From NCBI GenBank assembly GCA_017517845.1, contig JAFWXW010000030.1, positions 1-49,394 of the forward strand: a DNA stretch of 49,394 nt, in the 5' to 3' direction. The notes below the pieces were generated by a model. The model had not been told where the DNA came from, made no database searches, and worked only from the letters and a program-made list of their open reading frames with translations. The stretch comes from Paludibacteraceae bacterium. Lineage in GTDB: Bacteria > Bacteroidota > Bacteroidia > Bacteroidales > Paludibacteraceae. Shown one piece after another: positions 17,796 through 26,293 of the stretch. The position numbers and the translations under genes were made by a program. Position 1 is the first letter of the stretch. Each line of letters opens with the position of its first letter.

Positions 17796-19244
17796 TTAGT
17801 GAGCAGCAAGCTCAAATATGTGATTTACGCAGTCGGGGATTTCTTCTTTGTAGTGGGTCACGAAGATAAGGCTTTTGTCTGCTTGATTGGCAAAGGTGGA
17901 AATCATTTTTAAGCAACGCTTTTTGTTTGCTACGTCCATGCCATGAAATGGTTCGTCTAGGATAAGAAGTTGTGGATTTTTTACAATGGCACGTGCAAAA
18001 AGAAGCATACGTTGTTCTCCCGCAGACACGCGTAAAAAAGGTTTATCTGCCAAATGATCAATTCCTAATTCTCTCATTAGTAATAACGCTTGTTCTGTTT
18101 GTTCTTCTGAACATTTTCTATACAAACCAACACTATCAAAGAAACCAGATTGCACTACTTTTAAGCAAGGTACATTTTCACGATAGTAAAGGTGCATTTC
18201 TGAAGATGTATAACCAATACGTTTTTTTATATCCCAAATACTTTCTCCAGATCCACGTTTCCTATCAAACAACCAAATAGGCAATGAATAACCCTGTGGA
18301 TTATCTGCAAATATATAGCTAAGAAGTGTAGATTTACCAGAACCATTTGGTCCTAGTAAAGCCCATTTCTCACCTTTTTTTATTTGCCAATTAATGTCTC
18401 CCTGAAAAACAATACCATCATACACTATGCTAACATGCTTCATTTCTACCGCATTGACACAATCTTCACTTCCCAAATCTGATGGTTCAAATTTATATTC
18501 TCCAGTGAGTACCACATCTTCTACGGGTTTTACGTTATATTCTTCTACTGGTCCAGAATACACAGATGTGCACTCCTCTAAATGAAGAAGATGAGTACTG
18601 CAAGCAGGAATATCACGAGCATCTGCCACCAAGAAAAGCATTTGAATACCTTGATCTTTAAGATAAGCAAATACCTCTTCCATATCATGGCGAGTTTCCA
18701 CATCAAGTCCAATAAATGGATTATCAAAAATAAGCATTCGTGGTTTTTCTAATAGCGATTTGGCAATTATAAGTCTGCGAAGCTGACCACTAGATAGGGT
18801 AATTAGTCTGTGGGTGAGTAACTCACTAAGTCTAAACAAATCTATAAGTTTTTCCACCCATTCTTCATTACCCTCGCATTGCATTAACTCTCCTACTGTT
18901 GGGTACCACTCCACTTCATACACATTAAATCTCTGTTGATAATAAGCGTCCCTAAAATCAGAAAATGAATAAGCAGATTGAAAGTGTATGGTTTTTATAA
19001 ACTGACGTGGATAAATAAAATCTGTGGTTTTACTTCTTTCTTCTTCCAAAAAAGGATAATCTATACTTCCACTACAAAGACCATATCTGCCACAAATTAT
19101 TTCACTAAGTAGTGTCTTCCCACTTCCATTAGGACCATAAAAGGTCCACACATCACCTTTGTTCATGGTAAAAGAGATTGGTTTTGGAAACCTCACGTCT
19201 GGAATGCGTGGCAGAATGTTTGAGACTTTTATAAAAGAATTCAT
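17796..19244 (-). CDS. Twin ABC-domain ATPase, ModF-like
   Basis: The 482 residues hold two ABC nucleotide-binding domains and no membrane segment. Domain 1 has YGPNGSGKT (~37), signature SSGQL and Walker B LIFDNPFIGLD. Domain 2 has GPNGSGKST (~302), signature SAGEQ and Walker B LLILDEPFHGMD. The size and arrangement resemble E. coli ModF. In domain 1 the Walker B glutamate position is Asn (FDN), so only domain 2 looks fully catalytic. No permease gene is adjacent. A cytoplasmic or peripheral role is likely, and the substrate is unknown. Confidence 0.82.
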   Translation of the reverse strand: MNSFIKVSNILPRIPDVRFPKPISFTMNKGDVWTFYGPNGSGKTLLSEIICGRYGLCSGSIDYPFLEEERSKTTDFIYPRQFIKTIHFQSAYSFSDFRDAYYQQRFNVYEVEWYPTVGELMQCEGNEEWVEKLIDLFRLSELLTHRLITLSSGQLRRLIIAKSLLEKPRMLIFDNPFIGLDVETRHDMEEVFAYLKDQGIQMLFLVADARDIPACSTHLLHLEECTSVYSGPVEEYNVKPVEDVVLTGEYKFEPSDLGSEDCVNAVEMKHVSIVYDGIVFQGDINWQIKKGEKWALLGPNGSGKSTLLSYIFADNPQGYSLPIWLFDRKRGSGESIWDIKKRIGYTSSEMHLYYRENVPCLKVVQSGFFDSVGLYRKCSEEQTEQALLLMRELGIDHLADKPFLRVSAGEQRMLLFARAIVKNPQLLILDEPFHGMDVANKKRCLKMISTFANQADKSLIFVTHYKEEIPDCVNHIFELAAH

Positions 19245-19261
19245 AAAAAAAATATAGTTAT

Positions 19262-19297
19262 TAAAAAAGTTTGGAACTAGTAAGTCCCAAACTTTTT
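19262..19297. terminator. Terminator between ROK kinase and ABC genes
   Basis: AAAAAGTTTGG pairs with CCAAACTTTTT around a short loop. On the minus strand it lies downstream of the ROK gene and just before the ABC ATG. The A/T arms make it usable in both directions. Confidence 0.7.
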
Positions 19298-19361
19298 GTT
19301 ATTTGATTTTATCTCCCATAAAATTGATTTTAGAGGAGCTAGTTCATTTATCTTTAAATTA

Positions 19362-19474
19362 TTGCTTTTAAAGGAGTGATTTTTAGGCGTCCCGAAGTCT
19401 GAGAAACCGGAGTTTACTAACGTAAATGAGGATTTCGAAGACGAGGGCAACGAGAAAAGCACCCTTTAAAACAA
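19362..19474. repeat. Hairpin-bounded intergenic element, copy 2
   Basis: The core is nearly the same as at 3102-3227 (AGTGATTTTTAGGCGTC ... GCAACGAGAAAAGCACC). Its outer arms are different but again complementary: TTGCTTTTAAAGGAGTG and CACCCTTTAAAACAA. It starts 6 bp after the stop of the minus-strand ROK gene. Confidence 0.8.
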
Positions 19475-19479
19475 TAATT

Positions 19480-20448
19480 TTATTTTACTTCCCAAGCCAA
19501 CGCAGACGCACCTAATATCGCAGCATCAGACTCATTAAGCTGAGAGAACATCACTTGGATTTTACCACGCCATTGAGGCATCACGTTGTCGTTAAGTGCT
19601 TTAACTACTGGTTTCATGATTAAATCACCTGCTTTTGTTAAACCACCAAACATGATGATAGCTTCTGGAGAACTGAATGCAACGAAATCTGCCATAGCCT
19701 CACCTAGCATAGTGCCAGTAAAATCAAAAATATCAAGAGCTAATTCATCTTTTAGTTGAGCAGCTTCAAATACATCTTTTGATGTGATGCTTTCTGCTGG
19801 GATATTGCGTAAAACACTTTTTTTATCGGTAGTTTCTAATAATTCACGTGCTGTACGAGCCACACCTGTAGCAGATGCGTATGCTTCTAAACAACCTGTT
19901 TTACCACAACCACATAAGCGTCCGTTCTTTCTAACCATGGTAACGTGACCTAACTCCCCAGCAAAACCATCGTGACCATAAAGAACATAACCACCTACCA
20001 CGATACCACTACCTACACCTGTACCTAGGGTGATGGTGATAAAGTTTTTCATTCCACGAGCTGCACCATATGTCATTTCACCTACTGCAGCAGCATTGGC
20101 ATCATTAGTCAAACGCACAGGAAGTTTTATACGTTCTGTCATTAAATCTGCAAAAGGTATCACTTTCATACCACCGAAGGTAAGGTTTACTGCATTCTCA
20201 ATGGTACCTTTATAATAATTAGCATTAGGAGCGCCAATACCGATGCCACGAATTTGAGACATCTCTATTTGAGATTTTTCTGCCAATTTTTCTACCGCAG
20301 AACATAGATTCTCAATAAATTCCACATGACTAGTAGTATCATTACTTTTAATGGCTGTTTGAGCCAACACTGTACCACGTGTATCAACGATACCAATTTT
20401 AGCAGATTGACCACCTATGTCAATCCCTACTACATAAGGTTTATCCAT
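19480..20448 (-). CDS. ROK-family sugar kinase, probable glucokinase
   Basis: The 322-residue cytoplasmic kinase begins VVGIDIGGQSAKIG (phosphate-binding loop). It carries the ROK signature GELGHVTM (substrate-binding Glu and His), then the zinc-binding CGCGKTGCLEAYAS. These are the marks of ATP-dependent ROK hexokinases. Glucose is the likely substrate in Bacteroidota, though N-acetyl sugars cannot be excluded. It stands alone with its own -7 element and is followed by a structured 3' element and a terminator. Confidence 0.88.
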   Translation of the reverse strand: MDKPYVVGIDIGGQSAKIGIVDTRGTVLAQTAIKSNDTTSHVEFIENLCSAVEKLAEKSQIEMSQIRGIGIGAPNANYYKGTIENAVNLTFGGMKVIPFADLMTERIKLPVRLTNDANAAAVGEMTYGAARGMKNFITITLGTGVGSGIVVGGYVLYGHDGFAGELGHVTMVRKNGRLCGCGKTGCLEAYASATGVARTARELLETTDKKSVLRNIPAESITSKDVFEAAQLKDELALDIFDFTGTMLGEAMADFVAFSSPEAIIMFGGLTKAGDLIMKPVVKALNDNVMPQWRGKIQVMFSQLNESDAAILGASALAWEVK

Positions 20449-20489
20449 AATATTTGTATTTGATGTTAAGATTATAAAAATTCAATACA

Positions 20490-20497
20490 CAAAGATA
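20490..20497 (-). promoter_or_regulatory. -7 element for the ROK kinase gene
   Basis: TATCTTTG on the minus strand, 41 bp before the ATG. No clear -33 element. Confidence 0.45.
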
Positions 20498-20560
20498 ATG
20501 ATTCATTTTTAAATTCTTAAATTCAGAGCCTAAAAATTTCTATTTTAGAAGATAAAATTG

Positions 20561-20568
20561 TATTTTTG
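20561..20568 (+). promoter_or_regulatory. -7 element for pheT
   Basis: TATTTTTG lies 22 bp before the pheT ATG, in the divergent gap with the ROK gene. Confidence 0.45.
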
Positions 20569-20590
20569 CGAACTTAATTAAACTCAGATT

Positions 20591-23035
20591 ATGAATATCT
20601 CTTATAATTGGCTAAAAAAATACTTAATTTTCGACTTATCTCCAGAAGATACAGCCAAGAAATTAACATCACTAGGCCTTGAAGTGGGCACAGTAGAAAA
20701 AATTCAAACCATCAAAGGTGGATTGGAAGGTTTGGTTACTGCAAAAGTGGTAGAATGTGAAGACCACCCAAACTCAGACCACCTACACATCACCAAAGTG
20801 GATGCTGGTAATGGAGAGTTAATCCAAGTGGTTTGTGGTGCACCAAACTGCCGTGCAGGTCTTACCACTATTTTGGCAACAGTAGGTACTACTCTATATT
20901 CTGGCGACGAAAGTTTTAGCATCAAAAAATCTAAAATCAGAGGCGTTGAATCATTTGGTATGCTATGTGCCGAAGATGAAATAGGCATTGGCGAAAGCCA
21001 TGATGGCATTATAGAACTTCCAGAAGGAACTGCACTAGGTATTCCTGCCAAAGAATATTACAAAATAGAAGACGATTACCTAATAGAAGTGGATATTACT
21101 CCCAACCGTAGCGATGCCATTTCTCATTTTGGCGTAGCACGTGACTTAGCAGCTGGATTAAATTTACCATTAATACGCCCTTCTGTAGATGCTTTCACAG
21201 TGGAAAATCATGATTATATAGTAGATGTTACTGTAGAAAATCATGATGCTTGTCCACGTTATAGCGGCGTTACTATCAACAATGTTAAGGTTGCAGAATC
21301 TCCAGACTGGTTAAAAAATAAACTTTTAGCCATTGGCTTACGCCCAATAAATAACGTAGTCGATGTCACTAACTTCATTCTTCATGAATTAGGTCAGCCT
21401 CTACACGCATTTGACGGAGACAAAATTAAGGGCAATAAAATTGTTGTTAAAACCCTAAATGAAGGCACCAAATTTACCACTCTAGATGGTGTTGAACGTT
21501 CACTTGGTGAAAATGACCTTATGATTTGCAATGCAGAAGAAGGTATGTGTATAGCAGGCGTATTCGGAGGTCTAGACTCAGGTGTAACAGAAAACACTAC
21601 AAAAGTTTTCATAGAAAGTGCATATTTCAACCCTGTTAGCATAAGAAAAACAGCTCGTCGTCATGGTCTTAACACAGACGCTTCCTTCCGTTATGAACGT
21701 GGTTGTGACCCAAACATTACTATTTATGCACTTAAACGTGCTGCTATTCTTATTCAAGAAGTAGCTGGAGGTCAAATTTCTTCTGACATCATAGATATTT
21801 ATCCAAATGTAATAGAAGACTTTAAGGTTAATGTTACATACAATAAGATAAATTCATTGATTGGTGCAGAAATTTCCAAAGATAAAGTAAAAGAAATCCT
21901 TTCTGGATTGGAAATCAAAATAGAAAGTGAAACAGAAGAAGAACTAAACCTTCTAGTTCCACCATACAGAGCAGATGTAAAACGCGATGTAGATGTGATA
22001 GAAGATATTCTTCGTGTATATGGTTATAATAATGTAACCCCTGGAGTTTCATTACAATCTGCTATCAGTTATTCTAAACAACCAGATTCTACTAAACTTC
22101 AAAATAAAGTTTCAGAATTCCTTTCTGGAGCAGGATTTAATGAGATTCTTAACAACTCATTAACCAAAGTTTCATATTATAATGATTTAAAATCTTATCC
22201 TGTAGAAAATGCAGTTAAGATTATTAATCCATTAGGCACAGATTTAAGTGTAATGCGTCAAACCCTACTTTTTGGTGGTTTAGAAAGCATTTCTAGAAAC
22301 TTAAATCACCGTCAAAACCGCATTTGCATGTATGAGTTTGGCGAATGCTATCATTATAATAGCGAAAACACAAAAGAAGATAACGTCCTAGCAGCATACT
22401 CAGAAGAACTTCATCTAGGTATGTGGCTTGCAGGTAATCATACTAATGCAACTTGGATAGACAAAGAACGTAAATTCTCATTCTTTGACCTTAAAGCATA
22501 CGTTGTTTCATCATTAACACGCATAGGAATTAAAGCAGAAGCTTGTGTTTCTACAAAGAATGAAGAAGACATTTTCAGCCAAGGTATAAACATCTGTACT
22601 AGAGGTGGCAAATGTCTAGTTTGTATGGGTATTGTAAGTAAAAAATTACTTAAAGCATTTGATATTAATACTGATGTATTCTTTGCTGATTTCAACTGGA
22701 AACTTATCCTTAAACAACTAAAAAACAGCAAAGTAACATACAAAGACATACCTAAATTCCCAGAAGTAAAACGTGACTTAGCATTACTATTGGATAAGAA
22801 TGTAAACTTTGAGGAAGTAGAAAAAATAGCTTACGAAACAGAACGTAAACTCCTTAAAAATGTGGTTCTATTCGACGTTTATGAAGGTAAAAATCTAGAA
22901 GAAGGTAAAAAATCATACGCTATCAACTTTACTCTTCAAGATGCAGAAAAAACTCTTCAAGACAAGCAAATAGACAAGGTAATGCAAAACCTTATCAAGG
23001 CGTACGAAACAAAACTTGGAGCGAAAATACGTTAA
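20591..23035 (+). CDS. pheT: Phenylalanyl-tRNA synthetase β subunit
   Basis: PheT forms the α2β2 enzyme that charges tRNA-Phe. The 814 residues contain the N-terminal tRNA-binding OB domain (~40-150, DHPNSDHLHITKVDAG), the B3/4 editing domain with GGLDSGVTENT, the B5 domain with EVDITPNRSDAISHFG nearby, and a C-terminal anticodon-binding domain (KFPEVKRDLALLLD). The length is usual. pheS is not adjacent, which is common in Bacteroidota. A heptamer array begins 2 bp after the stop codon. Confidence 0.95.
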   Translation: MNISYNWLKKYLIFDLSPEDTAKKLTSLGLEVGTVEKIQTIKGGLEGLVTAKVVECEDHPNSDHLHITKVDAGNGELIQVVCGAPNCRAGLTTILATVGTTLYSGDESFSIKKSKIRGVESFGMLCAEDEIGIGESHDGIIELPEGTALGIPAKEYYKIEDDYLIEVDITPNRSDAISHFGVARDLAAGLNLPLIRPSVDAFTVENHDYIVDVTVENHDACPRYSGVTINNVKVAESPDWLKNKLLAIGLRPINNVVDVTNFILHELGQPLHAFDGDKIKGNKIVVKTLNEGTKFTTLDGVERSLGENDLMICNAEEGMCIAGVFGGLDSGVTENTTKVFIESAYFNPVSIRKTARRHGLNTDASFRYERGCDPNITIYALKRAAILIQEVAGGQISSDIIDIYPNVIEDFKVNVTYNKINSLIGAEISKDKVKEILSGLEIKIESETEEELNLLVPPYRADVKRDVDVIEDILRVYGYNNVTPGVSLQSAISYSKQPDSTKLQNKVSEFLSGAGFNEILNNSLTKVSYYNDLKSYPVENAVKIINPLGTDLSVMRQTLLFGGLESISRNLNHRQNRICMYEFGECYHYNSENTKEDNVLAAYSEELHLGMWLAGNHTNATWIDKERKFSFFDLKAYVVSSLTRIGIKAEACVSTKNEEDIFSQGINICTRGGKCLVCMGIVSKKLLKAFDINTDVFFADFNWKLILKQLKNSKVTYKDIPKFPEVKRDLALLLDKNVNFEEVEKIAYETERKLLKNVVLFDVYEGKNLEEGKKSYAINFTLQDAEKTLQDKQIDKVMQNLIKAYETKLGAKIR

Positions 23036-23036
23036 T

Positions 23037-23097
23037 AGTTAGGAGTGAGGAGTTAGGAGTTAGGAGTTAGGAGTTAGGAATTAGGAATTAGGAGTTA
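23037..23097 (+). repeat. Longest heptamer array in the window
   Basis: More than eight tandem heptamers (TTAGGAG, TGAGGAG, TTAGGAA) start right after the pheT stop. TTAGGAA units cluster at the 3' end of the array. Confidence 0.9.
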
Positions 23098-23245
23098 TTT
23101 TGTAGGGACAATGCTGCATTGTCCATGACACACGCCCGTAGGGTGTGAATCTATTTTGTAGGCAGGTGTTGAGCGTAGCGATAACGCCTGAATAAAATCA
23201 AGCCCCAAGGGCACGCCCGTAGGGTGTGCATCCGAGCATAGCGAG
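23098..23245. repeat. Cluster of short hairpins between pheT and yebC
   Basis: Several small inverted repeats occur in a row: GGACAATGC-T-GCATTGTCC (23106-23124), ACACGCCCGTAGGGTGTG (23131-23148) and again GCACGCCCGTAGGGTGTGC (23211-23229), and CAGGTGTT...AACGCCTG between them (~23163-23190). AGCGTAGCG and AGCATAGCG also occur. Several have the C-GTA-G loop seen in the 75-bp core element. No ORF is present. Confidence 0.75.
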
Positions 23246-23260
23246 TAATTTTAAATTATA

Positions 23261-23293
23261 ACAATAAACATTAAACAATAAACAATAAACACA
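23261..23293 (+). promoter_or_regulatory. A-rich AATAAACA leader of yebC
   Basis: Repeats of AATAAACA and ATTAAACA fill the 33 bp before the yebC ATG. There is no Shine-Dalgarno sequence. A-rich leaders are known to favour initiation in Bacteroidota. Similar runs precede ampG and exbB. Confidence 0.5.
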
Positions 23294-23295
23294 AT

Positions 23296-24012
23296 ATGGG
23301 AAGAGCATTTGAATATCGCAAAGCGACCAAAATGAAACGTTGGGGTAATATGGCCCGCGTTTTTACTAAAATCGGTAAACAAATCACTATAGCAGTGCGT
23401 GAAGCAGGTAGTGACCCTAATGGTAACCCACGCCTTAGAATGCTTATGCAACAAGCTAAGAAAGAAAACATGCCTAAGGAAAATGTGGAACGTGCCATAA
23501 AAAAAGCATTCTCCAAAGACGAAGCAGATTATAAAGAAATCAACTATGAAGGATATGGTCCTCACGGTATAGCTATATTCGTAGAAACTGCTACCGACAA
23601 CCATAACCGTACAGTATCTAACATCAGAAGTTATTTTACCAAACATGGTGGTTCTCTAGGTACATCTGGTTGTCTTCAATTCCTTTTTGACCACAAATGT
23701 GTGTTCTCTATCGTGCCAAAAGAAGGTATGGAACTAGAAGAACTAGAACTAGAACTTATAGACTTCGGTGTAGAAGAATTAGACAAAGACGACGAAGGCA
23801 ACATCATATTCTATGGTGACTTCCAATCTTATTCTGCTATCCAAAAATATCTAGAAGACAATGATTTTGACATCAATAGTGCTGAGTTTGAACGTATTCC
23901 TAACGACTACAAAACTCTAACCGAAGAACAAAAAGCATCTGTTCAAAAACTTCTAGACAAGATAGAAGAAGATGAAGATGTTCAAAACGTATATCACAAT
24001 ATGGCAGAGTAA
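23296..24012 (+). CDS. yebC: YebC/PmpR family protein
   Basis: The 238-residue cytoplasmic protein begins MGRAFEYRKATKMKRWGNMA and has the family's KENMPKENVERAIKKA segment. Proteins of this family bind nucleic acid. They have been described as transcription regulators and, more recently, as factors helping ribosomes at difficult sequences. The length is typical. It converges on ruvC with a single base between stop codons and no visible terminator. Confidence 0.92.
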   Translation: MGRAFEYRKATKMKRWGNMARVFTKIGKQITIAVREAGSDPNGNPRLRMLMQQAKKENMPKENVERAIKKAFSKDEADYKEINYEGYGPHGIAIFVETATDNHNRTVSNIRSYFTKHGGSLGTSGCLQFLFDHKCVFSIVPKEGMELEELELELIDFGVEELDKDDEGNIIFYGDFQSYSAIQKYLEDNDFDINSAEFERIPNDYKTLTEEQKASVQKLLDKIEEDEDVQNVYHNMAE

Positions 24013-24013
24013 T

Positions 24014-24532
24014 TTATACTCGCTGTAGGAAATGACAATAAGCAGCAGCAACGGCGTCGGTTGCATCAAGTTTTTTAGGAAGTTCTTCCTTTGAAATACA
24101 AAGCAATCGACGAACCAAGTCTGCCACTTGCTCCTTAGAGGCCCCACCATTGCCCGTGAGGGCCATTTTTATTTTTAATGGACTATATTCATAAACTTTG
24201 AGACCAGATTGAAGTGCTGCCGCCATGGCAACACCTTGGGCACGACCTAGTTTAAGCATAGACTGAACATTTTTCCCATAAAAAGGTGCCTCAATAGAAA
24301 GCACCTCTGGGTCAAACTCGTTTATTACTTCTGTGACACGAGTAAATATCTTATTCAGTTTATCGTAATGAGTTTCACAATCTTTGAAGTCTATCACACC
24401 CATAGTGAGCAAGTTGGCTTTATTCCCTACTGTTTTTATCACTCCATATCCCATCACTGTAGTACCTGGGTCAATACCCAAGATAACTTGTTCTTTACGC
24501 TGAAAAGCCCTCATATTTATCACACCTGCCAT
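24014..24532 (-). CDS. ruvC: Holliday junction endonuclease RuvC
   Basis: RuvC resolves Holliday junctions with RuvAB in recombination repair. Catalytic acidic residues are visible in GIDPGT (~20-25), SIEAPFYGKN and KLDATDAVAAAYCH. The length of 172 residues is normal. The ATG at 24532 is 7 bp after the nadK stop. An internal Met at 24514 is possible. It is cotranscribed with nadK on the minus strand. Confidence 0.94.
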   Translation of the reverse strand: MAGVINMRAFQRKEQVILGIDPGTTVMGYGVIKTVGNKANLLTMGVIDFKDCETHYDKLNKIFTRVTEVINEFDPEVLSIEAPFYGKNVQSMLKLGRAQGVAMAAALQSGLKVYEYSPLKIKMALTGNGGASKEQVADLVRRLLCISKEELPKKLDATDAVAAAYCHFLQRV

Positions 24533-24539
24533 AACCCTT

Positions 24540-25436
24540 TTATCTCAATCGAGCATCTGCTCCCCACATTAATTTTTCACGAAGTGTATTAAAGTAAGTA
24601 TGATTTATTCTTTTTGCCACTTTTATGGTATAAGGAGCTTTTTCTATACTTAATCTCACATTATTGGTACACAATGAAGAACGACCATCTAATGAAACTA
24701 AATAATGATCTGTCCTGCTTTCTACTTCCAATTCTATTTTCCAATTATCTGGAATAATCACTGGTCTTAGATTCAAACTATGTGGTGCCACAGGAGAAAG
24801 CATAAAAGACTTGTTTTCTGGCATCATAATAGAAGCCCCAACACTGAGTGCATACGCAGTACTACCTGTAGGAGTGGAGATTAGAAGTCCATCTGCCCTA
24901 TATGTGCATAGATATTCTCCATTTATGATTGTATGCACACGAATCATAGAAGAAGTATCTTGTTTTAGAACAGCTACTTCGTTAAGTGCCACAGATTTTG
25001 ACTTATCATCACTTCTTTCTAGGCATAAAACCGAACGTTCTTCTACTGTGAAACCACAAGAAAAAATTTCATTAATGGCTAATTCTATTTCATCACCTGG
25101 AACATCTACTAGAAAACCAAGATTTCCTAAATTAATCCCTAAAATAGGAACACCAGCCTCACCAACTTTATAAGCTGTTCTTAGAAACGTGCCATCTCCA
25201 CCTAGGCTCAAAGCCAAATCTATAGAAGAATAATCTTCTTTTTTTAGCAAACTATATGGTGGCAGATTTTCTATTTTATTCCCAACTAGAAAACCATTTA
25301 CCTCAGCATCTAAAAGAATCTCCACAGACTTATCACTAAGAACAGCAAATAAATCTTTCAATGCTTTATAAAAACCATTTTTACGAACACTACCAAAAAT
25401 GGCTACTTTCTTAATTTGTATAAAACTTTCTAACAT
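24540..25436 (-). CDS. nadK: NAD kinase
   Basis: It phosphorylates NAD+ to NADP+ in the cytoplasm. The 298 residues carry the GGDGT motif (LGGDGTFLRTA, ~73-83), GINLGNLGFL, the NE pair (ALNEVAVL), and the glycine/threonine-rich TPTGSTAYALSVG. It is upstream of ruvC in a two-gene operon and divergent from pdxJ, as in many Bacteroidales. Confidence 0.94.
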   Translation of the reverse strand: MLESFIQIKKVAIFGSVRKNGFYKALKDLFAVLSDKSVEILLDAEVNGFLVGNKIENLPPYSLLKKEDYSSIDLALSLGGDGTFLRTAYKVGEAGVPILGINLGNLGFLVDVPGDEIELAINEIFSCGFTVEERSVLCLERSDDKSKSVALNEVAVLKQDTSSMIRVHTIINGEYLCTYRADGLLISTPTGSTAYALSVGASIMMPENKSFMLSPVAPHSLNLRPVIIPDNWKIELEVESRTDHYLVSLDGRSSLCTNNVRLSIEKAPYTIKVAKRINHTYFNTLREKLMWGADARLR

Positions 25437-25465
25437 TAATTAATAGAAAAAAGGTAATAATTTAC

Positions 25466-25473
25466 TATCTTTG
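25466..25473 (+). promoter_or_regulatory. -7 element for pdxJ
   Basis: TATCTTTG lies 51 bp before the pdxJ ATG in the gap divergent with nadK. It also argues against translation starting at the upstream TTG in this frame. Confidence 0.5.
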
Positions 25474-25524
25474 CTCGTTGATAATAAAGAGTTAATACTG
25501 CAAAGTAAACTATTTTTTACGAAA

Positions 25525-26247
25525 ATGACAAAATTAAGCGTAAATATAAATAAAATTGCTACTATTCGTAATGCTCGTGGAGGCAATACACCTAATCTTT
25601 TACAAGTAGCTTTGGACTGCGAAAAGTTTGGTGCTCAAGGAATTACAGTCCACCCTCGTCCAGATGAGAGACATATTAGATATTCTGATGTTCGTGAGCT
25701 TAAACCTTTACTTACAACAGAATTTAACATAGAAGGTTATCCTTGTAAGTCTTTTATAGACCTAGTCACAGAGGTTAAGCCTGCTCAAGTAACACTAGTG
25801 CCAGACCCACCAGAAGCATTAACTTCTAATGCAGGTTGGGACACTATCAAAAACAAAAATTTCTTAATAGAAGTAGTTTCTGAATTTAAGAAACATGGCA
25901 TTCGTACTTCTATTTTTACAGATACCCGTAAAGAAATCATTGCAGAAGCTGCAAAAATAGGAACAGACAGAATAGAACTTTATACAGAGCCATACGCATC
26001 CAATTATAAACTTAACAGAGAAGAAGCTGTTGCTCCATTTGCAGAAGCAGCTCGTTTTGCTTCTGAATGTGGATTGGACGTAAATGCAGGTCACGACCTT
26101 AGTCTAGAAAACTTAAATTACTTCTATGACAAGGTTCAACCTCTTAGCGAAGTATCTATTGGTCATGCACTTATCTCTGATGCACTTTACCTAGGACTTG
26201 AAGAAACGATAAAACAATACCTACTTCAATTAGGAATTAGGAATTAG
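25525..26247 (+). CDS. pdxJ: Pyridoxine 5'-phosphate synthase
   Basis: PdxJ condenses 3-amino-1-hydroxyacetone phosphate with deoxyxylulose phosphate to make pyridoxine phosphate. The 240 residues start [20 protein letters not shown] and contain [33 protein letters not shown], and [15 protein letters not shown], all family marks. The C-terminus ends QLGIRN*, where the last residues and the stop come from a heptamer array. The ATG at 25525 matches the family start. Confidence 0.93.
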   Translation: MTKLSVNINKIATIRNARGGNTPNLLQVALDCEKFGAQGITVHPRPDERHIRYSDVRELKPLLTTEFNIEGYPCKSFIDLVTEVKPAQVTLVPDPPEALTSNAGWDTIKNKNFLIEVVSEFKKHGIRTSIFTDTRKEIIAEAAKIGTDRIELYTEPYASNYKLNREEAVAPFAEAARFASECGLDVNAGHDLSLENLNYFYDKVQPLSEVSIGHALISDALYLGLEETIKQYLLQLGIRN

Positions 26248-26290
26248 GAGTTAGAAGTTAAATAAACACTAAACACTAAACATTAAACAT
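26229..26290 (+). repeat. Heptamers and TAAACA repeats between pdxJ and exbB
   Basis: TTAGGAATTAGGAATTAGG runs through the pdxJ stop codon. It is followed by an A-rich run of ACTAAACACTAAACATTAAAC up to the exbB start. This is the same array-then-leader arrangement as before yebC. Confidence 0.8.
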
Positions 26291-26293
26291 ACA

